A stretch of 40,881 bases of DNA, from the IMG/VR virus record IMGVR_UViG_3300042879_002539, positions 1 to 40,881 of that record. One strand, written 5' to 3'. Both the position numbers and the translations under genes were made by a program. Shown in pieces: positions 18,811-26,639 of this stretch. Positions within the stretch are counted from its first letter, which is position 1; each line of letters begins with the position of its first letter. The stretch is from a virus. Below the pieces are notes generated by a model. It saw only the letters and a list, made by a program, of their open reading frames with translations. It was not told where the DNA came from and ran no database searches.

Positions 18811-19563
18811 ATGAGAAAGCGCCAGTTCATCGATGTGTTCCACGCCAGTCGCTCAAGGACTCCCCCGCACCTGACGGAGCACCCTAGTGGCGACAGCATG
18901 TACTCGCCTACTCAGCAGTTCATTCTCCGCAACACAGATTTCCCTGAGGGCGAGTCAATGGTGTCGAAAGACACCTTTAGTGGCATGTATGGTGGAGGGT
19001 TATCCACCACAGCAGACTACGTATCATCTGGTTCTGATCGCGCAGAGTTCGCTGACAAGACGATCTTCACTGGAACACCGCACACAGTGGGCGCTATGAT
19101 ACAAGGAGAGCAGGGCACCGACGCCGAGGGAGGAAGGAACTACGTACACCACTACAGAGTGCCCACGTCTTCCATTTCTCCTGAAATCTACGCTGACGAT
19201 GACGCCTACAGAACGCCAACCCTTTCATCAGGGGCCACGCCTACTCTCTGGGAAAGCATCCCACTTCGGCGTAGCCAAGTACACAAGATGCAAAAAGTGG
19301 TTCAAATGCGAAACAACGTGGAGGGGCCGGGAGAGATTAGCCACGTTATTCCAAAAGAACACATGGGCAAGTTGGGTATTCAATTCGTAGGAACCAGTGC
19401 CACCGCCGATTGGAACAAGCGCTACGGGTCACAGTCCACAGAACCGTCATCTGACAACCCAGTGAGCGGTACTGGAGATGTCAGAAAAAGTGTTACCGTT
19501 TCTGACAACCAGGAAGAGCCTCGTAGAAAAGAACTGCCTGGGCAACTTCAGTTAGACATCTAA
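18811..19563 (+). CDS. Putative ADP-ribosyltransferase-like protein, ends in QLQLDI
   Basis: In this 250-residue protein, FIDVFHAS (6-13), then GGGLSTTADYVSSGSDRA (about 63-80) and a YVHHYRVP strand (about 111-118) recall the H...Y/S-T...E layout of ADP-ribosyltransferase folds. This is a pattern match without a confirmed catalytic glutamate. The C-terminus QLQLDI resembles a clamp-binding peptide, as in neighbours. The start ATG lies 6 bases after TACTGT and may be leaderless. If active it could modify host proteins early in infection (inference). Confidence 0.55.
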   Translation: MRKRQFIDVFHASRSRTPPHLTEHPSGDSMYSPTQQFILRNTDFPEGESMVSKDTFSGMYGGGLSTTADYVSSGSDRAEFADKTIFTGTPHTVGAMIQGEQGTDAEGGRNYVHHYRVPTSSISPEIYADDDAYRTPTLSSGATPTLWESIPLRRSQVHKMQKVVQMRNNVEGPGEISHVIPKEHMGKLGIQFVGTSATADWNKRYGSQSTEPSSDNPVSGTGDVRKSVTVSDNQEEPRRKELPGQLQLDI

Positions 19564-19573
19564 GGAGAACAAC

Positions 19574-19852
19574 ATGCCATCAATCGAACGCTCTGGAGAG
19601 ACATTCTCCGGCTACAACAAGCCGAAGCGCACACCAGATCATCCAACGAAGTCGCACGCTGTACTCGCCAAGGAAGGCGATAAAGTAAAGTTGATCCGCT
19701 TCGGGCAGCAGGGCGTTTCTGGTTCCCCAGAGCGCAAGGGCGAGTCAAAGGCTGATGAGAACAGACGTGACTCATTCAAGGCACGTCACGCTAAGAACAT
19801 CGCCAAGGGCAAGATGTCCGCAGCCTACTGGGCTAACAAAGAAAAGTGGTAG
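19574..19852 (+). CDS. Small basic conserved phage protein (DUF6321-like)
   Basis: The 92-residue, lysine-rich protein contains GYNKPKRTPDHPTKSHAVL, then VKLIRFGQQGV and FKARHAKNIAKGKMSAAYW. I recognise this very conserved pattern from many phages, where it is annotated as a domain of unknown function (DUF6321, from memory). It is probably nucleic-acid-associated. CTAAGGAGAACAAC precedes the ATG, the same leader as in the left arm and the only good copy in the right arm. Confidence 0.85.
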   Translation: MPSIERSGETFSGYNKPKRTPDHPTKSHAVLAKEGDKVKLIRFGQQGVSGSPERKGESKADENRRDSFKARHAKNIAKGKMSAAYWANKEKW

Positions 19853-19864
19853 GAAGGAACTTCT

Positions 19865-20353
19865 GTGGAAGAGTACGACTGGGAAAGCATTGCCCATCTA
19901 AGTCAACAGTTTCACCCATTCCACAGACCTGCTCGTCTGTACGGAGCAGGTGAGGCCGGGATTGATCGCATCTTTGGGCCTGCTCCTACAGCACCCACTC
20001 CGTGGCAGAGCGCCGGGAAGTCTAAGAAGTACGGACTACTACACCCAGACGAGAAGGATGCGATTGCCTCTGAACTTAGCCGTCAGCCGCCAAGTTTGGT
20101 TGAGTTCGACCCTCGTCCACTACTAGCGTCTCAGCCGAGCGTGGTACAGCATCATCTTCGGCACTACATGGGGCGAAACTACGATCTAACGGGACAGACC
20201 GCTGCTGACCAAGGTAACGTTGGCAACAGGTTCCCAGTGATCCTGCACCGCCCGTCTCGTAACCAGAACATCATTCTGTCTGGTCATCACCGAGCGACGG
20301 CTGCACTGTTGAAAGGTGTTCCACTCCGTGCATTACGCGTTGAAGGCCAGTAG
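19865..20353 (+). CDS. ParB-like (GHHR) domain protein
   Basis: The 162-residue protein has a ParB/sulfiredoxin-like C-terminal core: FPVILHRPSRNQNIILSGHHRATAAL, with SGHHRA at about 140-145. The N-terminal part is proline-rich and poorly conserved. It is a second GHHR protein 1.3 kb after the first; the two differ outside the core. The GTG start has AGGAAGGAAC upstream. Phage proteins of this group act as DNA-binding proteins, nucleases or NTPases; no assignment is possible here. Confidence 0.7.
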   Translation: MEEYDWESIAHLSQQFHPFHRPARLYGAGEAGIDRIFGPAPTAPTPWQSAGKSKKYGLLHPDEKDAIASELSRQPPSLVEFDPRPLLASQPSVVQHHLRHYMGRNYDLTGQTAADQGNVGNRFPVILHRPSRNQNIILSGHHRATAALLKGVPLRALRVEGQ

Positions 20354-20375
20354 CCCATTTGAGTATGAGAAGACG

Positions 20376-20621
20376 ATGATCTCTGTTACACCACTCCTCC
20401 ACATCGGTGATACATGCGGCGAACTGCCGATTGCTGTAGAGACCGACAGTTACAGTGAAGCCGCAGCATTCATGCTGCTTGGACTCACCACGCTGGTGCC
20501 CACACCAGAGGTAGCAATTGACACGCTAGGCGTGTTCATGTCCCGAGAACGAGCGGAAGAACGGGTACGTTCTATCATTGAGTTCGATTTCCAGGGCTTT
20601 CCTTCACCCACTGCACCCTGA
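20376..20621 (+). CDS. Small unknown protein
   Basis: The 81-residue protein is alpha/beta (MISVTPLLHIGDT, a hydrophobic helix FMLLGLTTL, then an acidic end). The ATG at 20376 has only a weak GAGAAG upstream. A GTG at 20316 would overlap the ParB-like gene by 38 bases. No family is recognised. Confidence 0.6.
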   Translation: MISVTPLLHIGDTCGELPIAVETDSYSEAAAFMLLGLTTLVPTPEVAIDTLGVFMSRERAEERVRSIIEFDFQGFPSPTAP

Positions 20622-20629
20622 CGGCTGCC

Positions 20630-21031
20630 ATGCAGATCAAGGGTTCGGATATTCGTTGGCTTCGCCTTGCCATTCTTCAGGCTGAGCAGGCACCACACGC
20701 ACAATGGCGTGTTGGCGCAGTGCTCGTCAGAGGAGGAAGCGTCCTGTCGTCGGGGTTTAATCGCTACAGGAATGACCCATCTCTGGTGGAACTGGACGGG
20801 GTCTCCTATCACGCTGAAGAGGCCGCTATTCGTCGGGCAGGAGATCCAGACGGAGCGACTCTGTACGTTGCGCGCATCAAGAGAGATGGCGATCTAGGCA
20901 TGGCAAAGCCTTGTCAAAAGTGCCAGCAGATTATCCTTGACACGGGCGTGCACACTGTTGTGTGGTCAACCTCTGAAGGACTCTCTAAGGAGAGAACGCC
21001 TGCGCTCTGTGCAGACCGTCTTGCCGTGTGA
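20630..21031 (+). CDS. Cytidine/deoxycytidylate deaminase-like zinc enzyme
   Basis: The 133-residue protein has the deaminase zinc site: HAE at 61-63 (H61 ligand, E63 catalytic) and PCQKC at 94-98 (C95, C98 ligands). The family hydrolyses the amino group of a cytosine or related base, nucleoside or nucleotide. It is shorter than typical dCMP deaminases. It may supply dUMP/dTTP for phage DNA, or act on a modified base or nucleotide connected with the next genes. No strong ribosome site precedes the ATG. Confidence 0.85.
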   Translation: MQIKGSDIRWLRLAILQAEQAPHAQWRVGAVLVRGGSVLSSGFNRYRNDPSLVELDGVSYHAEEAAIRRAGDPDGATLYVARIKRDGDLGMAKPCQKCQQIILDTGVHTVVWSTSEGLSKERTPALCADRLAV

Positions 21032-21087
21032 TAATTTGCTGGTGTAGAGCCAAGCGCTTCAACTCTGCCGTCGAACAAGGTGAACAC

Positions 21088-21996
21088 ATGAAGGTACTGA
21101 TCACGGGAAGTAGTGGGTTCGTTGGAAGTCACTTCCGTAAGAAGTTAGACGACGGAACAAACGACCTGCTGTGTCTAGACGTAAAAGACGGAGTAGTCCT
21201 AAAGGAGTTCCTGAACACGCAGGATTGCCGTGAGTACTTTAGGGCAAACAACACGCAGTTTGATCTAGTGATCCACTGCGCCGCTGTAGTAGGCGGAAGA
21301 ACGATGATTGAGAACAGTCCGTTCTTGCTAGCAGCAGAGGATCTCAGCATCGACGCTGAGATGTGGCGATGGGCCGAGCGCACTAAGCCGAAGTACACTG
21401 TGTTCTTCTCCTCATCCGCCGCCTACCCCATTGCTTTTCAGCGAAGTGAATACAACATCTCTCTGAGAGAGGATCACATCGATCTAGACGCTGTGCGCAA
21501 CCCAGACTTCACATATGGATGGGTTAAGTTGACCGGTGAAATGATGGCCAGGGAGTACAGCAACCTTGGGCTAAAGGTGTTGGTTCTTCGACCTTTCAGT
21601 GGATACGGAGAAACACAGGACATGTGCTACCCGTTCCCTTCGTTTGCCTGGCGGGCAGCAGTTAAAGAGTCACCGTTTGCCATCTGGGGTGATGGCACTC
21701 AGGTTCGTGACTGGGTGCATATTGACGACATCGTTGATGCAGTTCTGACAATGCACCAGCAGGATGTTGCTGGCTTAGCGGTCAATATCTCTACCGGAGT
21801 AGGAACTTCCTTCAACGAGTTAGCAAGTATGATGATGAAAGAGGCCGGTTACTCTGCTCCCCTTCATCATCTGCTTGACGCACCAAAGGGCGTCATGCAC
21901 CGCGTTGGGTGCCCTGATCGCCTTAACTCTTTCTATACGCCAAGAGTTACCCTTGAGGAGGGCATTAGGCGATGCATCAAACACTTCCTACACTAG
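21088..21996 (+). CDS. NAD-dependent sugar-nucleotide epimerase/dehydratase
   Basis: The 302-residue short-chain dehydrogenase-like enzyme has a TGSSGFVG Rossmann loop (6-13), FFSSSAAYP (about 106-114) and catalytic Y143-x3-K147. The C-terminal half has RVxW-type substrate features (WGDGTQVRDWVHIDD). This matches GDP-fucose/UDP-glucose-type epimerases. AAGGTGAACAC precedes the ATG. It makes an activated sugar for the glycosyltransferases that follow. Confidence 0.9.
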   Translation: MKVLITGSSGFVGSHFRKKLDDGTNDLLCLDVKDGVVLKEFLNTQDCREYFRANNTQFDLVIHCAAVVGGRTMIENSPFLLAAEDLSIDAEMWRWAERTKPKYTVFFSSSAAYPIAFQRSEYNISLREDHIDLDAVRNPDFTYGWVKLTGEMMAREYSNLGLKVLVLRPFSGYGETQDMCYPFPSFAWRAAVKESPFAIWGDGTQVRDWVHIDDIVDAVLTMHQQDVAGLAVNISTGVGTSFNELASMMMKEAGYSAPLHHLLDAPKGVMHRVGCPDRLNSFYTPRVTLEEGIRRCIKHFLH

Positions 21997-22673
21997 GAGT
22001 TCTAGTTCCATCAAGAGGCCGTCCCGGCAACGTTGGCCCTTTGATTGAGAGTTTCCATACTCGTAAAAACGAGGGCACTGAACTGCTCATCATCATTGAT
22101 GACGACGATGACACATATGAGCAGTACCACTGGGAGTGGGATCTTCACAGAGGATCACTCGTGGGTGCTCTTCTTACGACAGAACGCCTTCGTCTTGGTG
22201 GAACGCTGAACAAGTTCGGCCCAGAGATGGCTAATAGGTACGACATTGTCGGCTTTATGGGCGACGATCATCGTCCACGTACTGAAGGATGGGATGTGGA
22301 GGTAGCGAAAGCGTGCGCTAACACTCCCAATGCAGTAGTTTACGGAAACGACCTGTTGCAGGGACAAGCACTAGCGACTGCTGTGTTCATGGACTCTGCC
22401 ATTATTAAGGCTCTTGGATACATGGTGTTCCCAGGCGGCGTACACCTATTCTTCGACAACTTCTGGATGGACATTGGCCGTGGCCTTGGTACTTTGACGT
22501 ACCTTAGCGACGTAATCATCGAACACGTTCATCCCTCCGCTGGCAAGGTGGAGTGGGATCATGGGTACAATGAGGTTAACTCAAGCGATACCTGGATTAT
22601 GGACGAAAACACATACAAAGAGTATGTGGCGTATCAACTCTCAAATGATGTGCAGAGAGTACGGTCTTACTGA
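21972..22673 (+). CDS. GT-A type glycosyltransferase-like protein
   Basis: The 233-residue protein starts with the typical strand-loop LGVLVPSRGRPGN (8-20). An acidic IIIDDDDDTY (40-49) and FMGDDHRP (95-102) follow, the latter a probable metal-binding DxD-type site. These are features of GT2-like GT-A enzymes using nucleotide sugars. It overlaps the epimerase gene by 25 bases with GGAGGGC upstream, so expression is coupled. The acceptor is unknown. Confidence 0.8.
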   Translation: MHQTLPTLGVLVPSRGRPGNVGPLIESFHTRKNEGTELLIIIDDDDDTYEQYHWEWDLHRGSLVGALLTTERLRLGGTLNKFGPEMANRYDIVGFMGDDHRPRTEGWDVEVAKACANTPNAVVYGNDLLQGQALATAVFMDSAIIKALGYMVFPGGVHLFFDNFWMDIGRGLGTLTYLSDVIIEHVHPSAGKVEWDHGYNEVNSSDTWIMDENTYKEYVAYQLSNDVQRVRSY

Positions 22674-23227
22674 TGATTATCAGACTAAGACCCGACTACT
22701 CAGAGTCAGAACTCCAAGAAATCTACGCTAGGCCCAACGATTACACGAACTGGGACTATCACGTACATAGAGTCAATTTGACCATTTCCTTGGGCCTTCA
22801 GTTCTTCCGCAAGAACGAGGGTGTGGTAGTTGACCTTTCGGCAGGTGCCAGACCAGACATTGCGTACGCTTTCAGCGATTCACCTGTACTAGGTGATTAC
22901 TCTTACCGTGATGGGTACCACTACCACGGGAAGATTGAAGACGCAATTAAGAACGTTGGGTCACCATTAGTTGATCTATTCATCCTCTCTGAGACCATTG
23001 AGCACGTGTCTGAGCCTGTTCGTCTTTTAGAAGAGATTAGGGCTAGGTCAAAGAAACTAATCTTGTCAACTCCTGATGGAGAGATAGACTCCAGCAAGCA
23101 TGAGCATTACTGGGGCTGGGATGTTGAGGGGATGAGAGAGATCCTTCAATCCTCGGGGTGGCGTCCGCTTATAGTCACTACTATGGATATGAGCGGCATT
23201 AAGACACAAATATGGGTGTGTGAGTGA
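22673..23227 (+). CDS. Class I SAM-dependent methyltransferase-like protein
   Basis: The 184-residue protein has a VVVDLSAGAR motif I (51-60) and the acidic motif SETIEHVSEP (106-115), as in sugar and small-molecule methyltransferases. Motif I has SAGAR instead of the usual GxGxG, so cofactor binding should be checked. It overlaps the previous and next genes by single stop/start bases. It probably methylates the sugar or peptide produced by this block (inference). Confidence 0.75.
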   Translation: MIIRLRPDYSESELQEIYARPNDYTNWDYHVHRVNLTISLGLQFFRKNEGVVVDLSAGARPDIAYAFSDSPVLGDYSYRDGYHYHGKIEDAIKNVGSPLVDLFILSETIEHVSEPVRLLEEIRARSKKLILSTPDGEIDSSKHEHYWGWDVEGMREILQSSGWRPLIVTTMDMSGIKTQIWVCE

Positions 23228-23823
23228 TGGAGACCAGACTCTTTCCAGAAGGAACGATTCCTGAATACACAACAGATGCGTGGTACGCAGAGAGGGAAAG
23301 CGCTCCGCACGTTGATCAGGATGCCCATCGGCCTCGGCTAGACGTAGCCGCACAGTTCGTGGTTCAGGCGTACGAACCGGGAATGATTGTTGTCGATCTC
23401 GGTTCTGGTGACGGAGGACTACTATGGTTGATCTCTTCTCAGGTTCCACCCCATCTACGCTGGGGCTACGACCTTCAGCAAAGTAACGTCGATGCTGCCG
23501 CTGCTCGCGGTCAGAACGTCATGTATGGAAACGTATTAACCGACGATATTTCATACGGGGACATATGCGTTACCACTGAGATGCTTGAACACCTCATTGA
23601 CCCGCACGCGTACGTACGGCACCTGTCTTCAAAGGTGAAGTACCTAGTAGCAAGTTCTCCTGCATTTGAGACCGCTGACGCCCACTATGAGTACCACACG
23701 TGGGCGTGGGATAAAGACGGATACGCTGAGATGCTCGTAAACAATGGCTTTAGCGTTGTTCGACATGACATTGTCGGACCATTTCAAGTAGTACTGGCAA
23801 TCAGCACTCATCTTGACGTGTAG
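23227..23823 (+). CDS. Class I SAM-dependent methyltransferase
   Basis: The 198-residue protein has the canonical motif I VVDLGSGDGG (55-64) and TEMLEHLIDP (117-126). The C-terminus YAEMLVNNGFSVVRHDIVG is the usual end of the fold. The ATG overlaps the previous stop (TGATG); a GTG one codon earlier is possible. It is a second methyltransferase in tandem with the first and of the same general type, so successive methylations are possible. Confidence 0.85.
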   Translation: METRLFPEGTIPEYTTDAWYAERESAPHVDQDAHRPRLDVAAQFVVQAYEPGMIVVDLGSGDGGLLWLISSQVPPHLRWGYDLQQSNVDAAAARGQNVMYGNVLTDDISYGDICVTTEMLEHLIDPHAYVRHLSSKVKYLVASSPAFETADAHYEYHTWAWDKDGYAEMLVNNGFSVVRHDIVGPFQVVLAISTHLDV

Positions 23824-23825
23824 AA

Positions 23826-24494
23826 ATGTCAACCCCTGTATTCGTAATTGTTCGTGATCGTCTTGAACAACTCAAGAAAACGATTACTGGCCTGGAGAAG
23901 GCGCAGGGAATTGACCTTGTCCTTGTAGACAACGACTCTACGTACGAGCCGACTGTTGAGTACCTACGCCAATCGCAGCACCAAGTGATCTTTACGGGCA
24001 GTAACCACGGACATCACAGTCCGTGGATTCTTGGCTTACTCCCAGAGATCGGCCCGTTTGGGCTTACTGACCCAGATGTATGTCCAGTAGATGAGTGCCC
24101 CACAGACTGGCCTGAGAAGATGCTAGGCGTGCTGCATCGACATGAGCGTCTAATCAAGACTGGGTTCTCTCTGCGGATCGACAACATCCCAGACCACTAC
24201 CTCTATAAAGACCACGTGATCCATCATGAAACCCAGTTCTGGGTAGGTGGTCTTCTAGAAGAGTGGGAAGACGGAACTAAGGTACATGACTCCGCTGTTG
24301 ACACTACTATGGCGTTCTACCGCAACAGAAACGCCGGTTGGGACATCTGGCCATCAGCACGACTAGGTTGGCCCTATACCGCTGAGCACCTTGCTTGGTA
24401 TGTAGATTCAGCGAATCTTCTAGAAGACGAGATCTACTACCGGCAACACTGCGATAAGAACGTCGCTTCTTGGAAGTACAACGAGGAACACTGA
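23826..24494 (+). CDS. GT2-like glycosyltransferase
   Basis: The 222-residue protein starts with MSTPVFVIVRDRLEQL, then VLVDNDSTYEP (32-42), the nucleotide-binding face of GT-A enzymes. TDPDVCP (81-87) probably supplies the metal-binding acidic pair. A C-terminal aromatic region is likely to bind the acceptor. It lies 3 bases after the methyltransferase gene and overlaps the next by TGATG. Confidence 0.8.
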   Translation: MSTPVFVIVRDRLEQLKKTITGLEKAQGIDLVLVDNDSTYEPTVEYLRQSQHQVIFTGSNHGHHSPWILGLLPEIGPFGLTDPDVCPVDECPTDWPEKMLGVLHRHERLIKTGFSLRIDNIPDHYLYKDHVIHHETQFWVGGLLEEWEDGTKVHDSAVDTTMAFYRNRNAGWDIWPSARLGWPYTAEHLAWYVDSANLLEDEIYYRQHCDKNVASWKYNEEH

Positions 24495-25114
24495 TGGAAC
24501 TGGCACACTTTTACCACGTCTACGCACTTGGGCAGTGGGAGCATGTGGTTGATCATCACATTCGTGCCCTCAAACGAAGCCCGGTAGGTGCAATCCCTAC
24601 GTACGTAGGAGTAGTAGGCGACGCTGGCCCGGTTCTTCGCCGTCTAGCGGATAACGACATTCACGCTAACCTCGTTGCCAACAGTGACGAGGGGTGGGAG
24701 CAACTTACCCTCAATGCTTTGTACGAGTGGTCTGTTGCCAGAGAAGGGCGAGAATCGTACGTGTTGTACACCCACACCAAAGGGGCTGGGTGCGATTACC
24801 CGTTACAGGCAACGTGGCGCAACGAGATGGAATACTGGAACGTAGTCAACGCTGACAAGGCACTTGAAGTTCTGGATTCTGGAGCCTCTACAGCAGGTGT
24901 ACACTATGTGAGTGGTCTTCCAGGGCAAGACCCCTACTTTGGGGGCAACTACTGGTGGGCAAGGTCATCGTGTCTTTCCGTGATCGGCCCGCCTGAGATG
25001 AACACTAGGTATGATGCCGAAGTGTGGATTGGGCGAGTTACTCGTCTCGTTCCCGGTTCATTCGCAGTCGATCTAAGCCACACACCAATCGGCCACGGCG
25101 CACCAGAGGTGTAG
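24494..25114 (+). CDS. Glycosyltransferase-like protein with THTKG motif
   Basis: The 206-residue protein begins MELAHFYHVYALGQWEHVVDHHI and carries YVLYTHTKGAGCDY (89-102). This H-x-KG pattern is seen in glycosyltransferase-like proteins of surface-glycan clusters. The final third has YFGGNYWWARSS and VDLSHTPIGHG. Its start overlaps the previous stop. It is the last gene of the glycan block. The assignment rests on pattern and context. Confidence 0.65.
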   Translation: MELAHFYHVYALGQWEHVVDHHIRALKRSPVGAIPTYVGVVGDAGPVLRRLADNDIHANLVANSDEGWEQLTLNALYEWSVAREGRESYVLYTHTKGAGCDYPLQATWRNEMEYWNVVNADKALEVLDSGASTAGVHYVSGLPGQDPYFGGNYWWARSSCLSVIGPPEMNTRYDAEVWIGRVTRLVPGSFAVDLSHTPIGHGAPEV

Positions 25115-25130
25115 TGCTAGTAGGTGCGTA

Positions 25131-25152
25131 ATTGTATCGTTGGCGCTACAAT
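25131..25152 (+). promoter_or_regulatory. Inverted repeat ATTGTA-N10-TACAAT containing a -10
   Basis: TACAAT (25147-25152) is a near-perfect -10 ending 7 bases before the ATG at 25160. It forms an inverted repeat with ATTGTA (25131-25136). No ribosome site is present. This is probably a leaderless promoter with an operator-like arrangement. Confidence 0.5.
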
Positions 25153-25159
25153 TGACGAC

Positions 25160-25318
25160 ATGGTCATCACTTACACTGTGTCAACCCAGTTCATTGGTGA
25201 TGCTCGTGCTGTTGCTATGCGTCGTGCCACGGCAGAAGGATGGGGAAGAGCGACAGTGATGAATGTCGTGCGCCTTGACCTAAATACGTACGAAGTGACT
25301 CTAGTGGTGAGTAAGTAG
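25160..25318 (+). CDS. Small protein, 52 aa, before the lysis genes
   Basis: The 52-residue protein has strand-helix-strand features: MVITYTVSTQFIGDARAVAM, then VVRLDLNTYEVTLVVSK. The ATG follows TACAAT by 7 bases, consistent with a leaderless transcript. An upstream GTG would need to read through that promoter. No family is recognised. Confidence 0.65.
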   Translation: MVITYTVSTQFIGDARAVAMRRATAEGWGRATVMNVVRLDLNTYEVTLVVSK

Positions 25319-25366
25319 TCGCTGCTAATATTTCCGACAACTACGGTATTCGGACAAGGCGACACT

Positions 25367-26176
25367 ATGACTGTAAACACGCAGTACTTCACTAACTGGC
25401 AAGACGGTCGTCAACCCAACTCAACGCTGTTTGGCTCCACTTCTCCCGCTCTCCGAGCGGTACGAGAATACCTACTGAAGAGATACGGCGGGGTAGATCT
25501 TGGCGGGTATGGAACGCGCAAGGTTCGTGGAGATGAGGAGTGGTCTTCGCACGCCTTTGGCTCTGCTATTGACTGGCGCTGGTGTAGCGCAGATGCCGAC
25601 GTAGTGTCGGCAGCACAGCAACGGAAGATTCTTGATGATCAGATTCTGCCATTCCTCATCAACAACTCTCTTGAACTTGGCATTCAAGCAATTCACGACT
25701 ACTACGGAGCAGTGCCTGGAACGGGTCGGCTCTGGCGATCAACCCGCACTAATGGTGTAAGGGGCTGGGTTAACCAGGCCGATTCTCCCACTGGCATGGG
25801 GCAACTCTGGGCTAAATGGCTACACATTGAGGTGTACGAGTCTGCCTGGTCTAACGGCGAACCAGTGGAAAACAAGTTGACTAATACTTCACCTCCTCCA
25901 GTTCCTGTCCCAGCGGTTGTTGTGCCTGCTCCAACTCTGAAGATCGGCAGCAAGGGACCAGAGGTAGTGAAGTTGCAGCAGATCCTGGTCTTCTGGTCAT
26001 GGGCAAAGAAGCCATTTAAGATCGATGGCGAATTCGGTGCAATCTCAGAGATTGCTGTTAAGCAGATGCAGCGGGCGCTGAACGTCCCCATTGACGGCAA
26101 CTACGGCCCCAAGACGGCAGCCGCTCTACGTAAGTTCCTTGTCAACATGGCCTCGGTTGCCGCTAGTAAGAGTTGA
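25367..26176 (+). CDS. lysA: Endolysin: M15-type peptidase plus peptidoglycan-binding domain
   Basis: The 269-residue lysin's N-terminal catalytic domain has SSHAFGSAIDW (60-70; H62 and D69 as zinc ligands) and WLHIEV (151-156; E155? and H153), typical of VanY/M15 D,D- or L,D-carboxypeptidases. A Pro/Val linker (176-190) leads to a PG_binding_1 repeat (192-258; GSKGPEVVKLQ and DGNYGPKTAAAL). It cleaves cross-linked peptides of the host wall at the end of infection. AAGGCGAC lies before the ATG. The two following membrane-protein genes complete the lysis cassette. Confidence 0.92.
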   Translation: MTVNTQYFTNWQDGRQPNSTLFGSTSPALRAVREYLLKRYGGVDLGGYGTRKVRGDEEWSSHAFGSAIDWRWCSADADVVSAAQQRKILDDQILPFLINNSLELGIQAIHDYYGAVPGTGRLWRSTRTNGVRGWVNQADSPTGMGQLWAKWLHIEVYESAWSNGEPVENKLTNTSPPPVPVPAVVVPAPTLKIGSKGPEVVKLQQILVFWSWAKKPFKIDGEFGAISEIAVKQMQRALNVPIDGNYGPKTAAALRKFLVNMASVAASKS

Positions 26177-26185
26177 GGAGTACCA

Positions 26186-26449
26186 GTGTCGGCTTGGTCT
26201 CTTGTATTCGTGCCTATTGTCGTAGCGCTTATTGGTGGGCCTCTTATGTGGGCACTGAAGCGTCTTGACGACGACAATACTCGTCAGCACAACGAGGGTC
26301 AAAAAGAAGCGGAACGAAGGCACCTTGAGGCGCTTAACGCTCTTAGCAAGGTCGATACTAAGGTCGACAAAGTAGAAGCAACCGTCAGCGAACTCGCTGA
26401 CAAACACCATGACCACATCGTGTGGCACTTTACAAACAAAAAGGACTGA
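26186..26449 (+). CDS. Holin-like protein, one membrane span and coiled coil
   Basis: The 87-residue protein has a membrane span at about 4-24 (WSLVFVPIVVALIGGPLMWAL). A charged helical tail with a K-V-D heptad pattern (VDTKVDKVEATVSELADKH) follows. The GTG start has TTGAGGAG upstream. Its position just after the endolysin makes it a holin or holin partner, because many actinophage lysis cassettes have such one-span coiled-coil proteins (family knowledge). Confidence 0.75.
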   Translation: MSAWSLVFVPIVVALIGGPLMWALKRLDDDNTRQHNEGQKEAERRHLEALNALSKVDTKVDKVEATVSELADKHHDHIVWHFTNKKD

Positions 26450-26450
26450 C

Positions 26451-26639
26451 ATGAACGAGCAAGACTGGATTCCAGTAAAGGTACGTGGGTACATCTACCG
26501 AGCACTGACTCTGGTAATGGGTCTTAACGCTATCTTCGGCTTCTTCAGCGGTGACGTAGTGGCTAAGATCGTGCAGGTAGCAGCCCTGTTTGGCTTTGGT
26601 CTGGCGTCTGTACACACACCCACTCGTACTGACCGTTGA
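26451..26639 (+). CDS. Second holin-like protein, two membrane spans
   Basis: The 62-residue protein has hydrophobic spans at about 16-32 and 36-54 (ALTLVMGLNAIFGFFSG, VAKIVQVAALFGFGLAS), a small N-terminal polar part and a basic tail. AAAGGAC lies before the ATG, one base after the previous gene. Two adjacent small membrane proteins after the lysin suggest a two-component holin. The longer frame to 26409 overlaps the first and is rejected. Confidence 0.75.
   Translation: MNEQDWIPVKVRGYIYRALTLVMGLNAIFGFFSGDVVAKIVQVAALFGFGLASVHTPTRTDR

Noticed and set aside
17895-20353. ParB-like proteins as a plasmid-type partition system
   Set aside because: No ParA ATPase and no parS-like palindrome next to them; the similarity is confined to the GHHR core.
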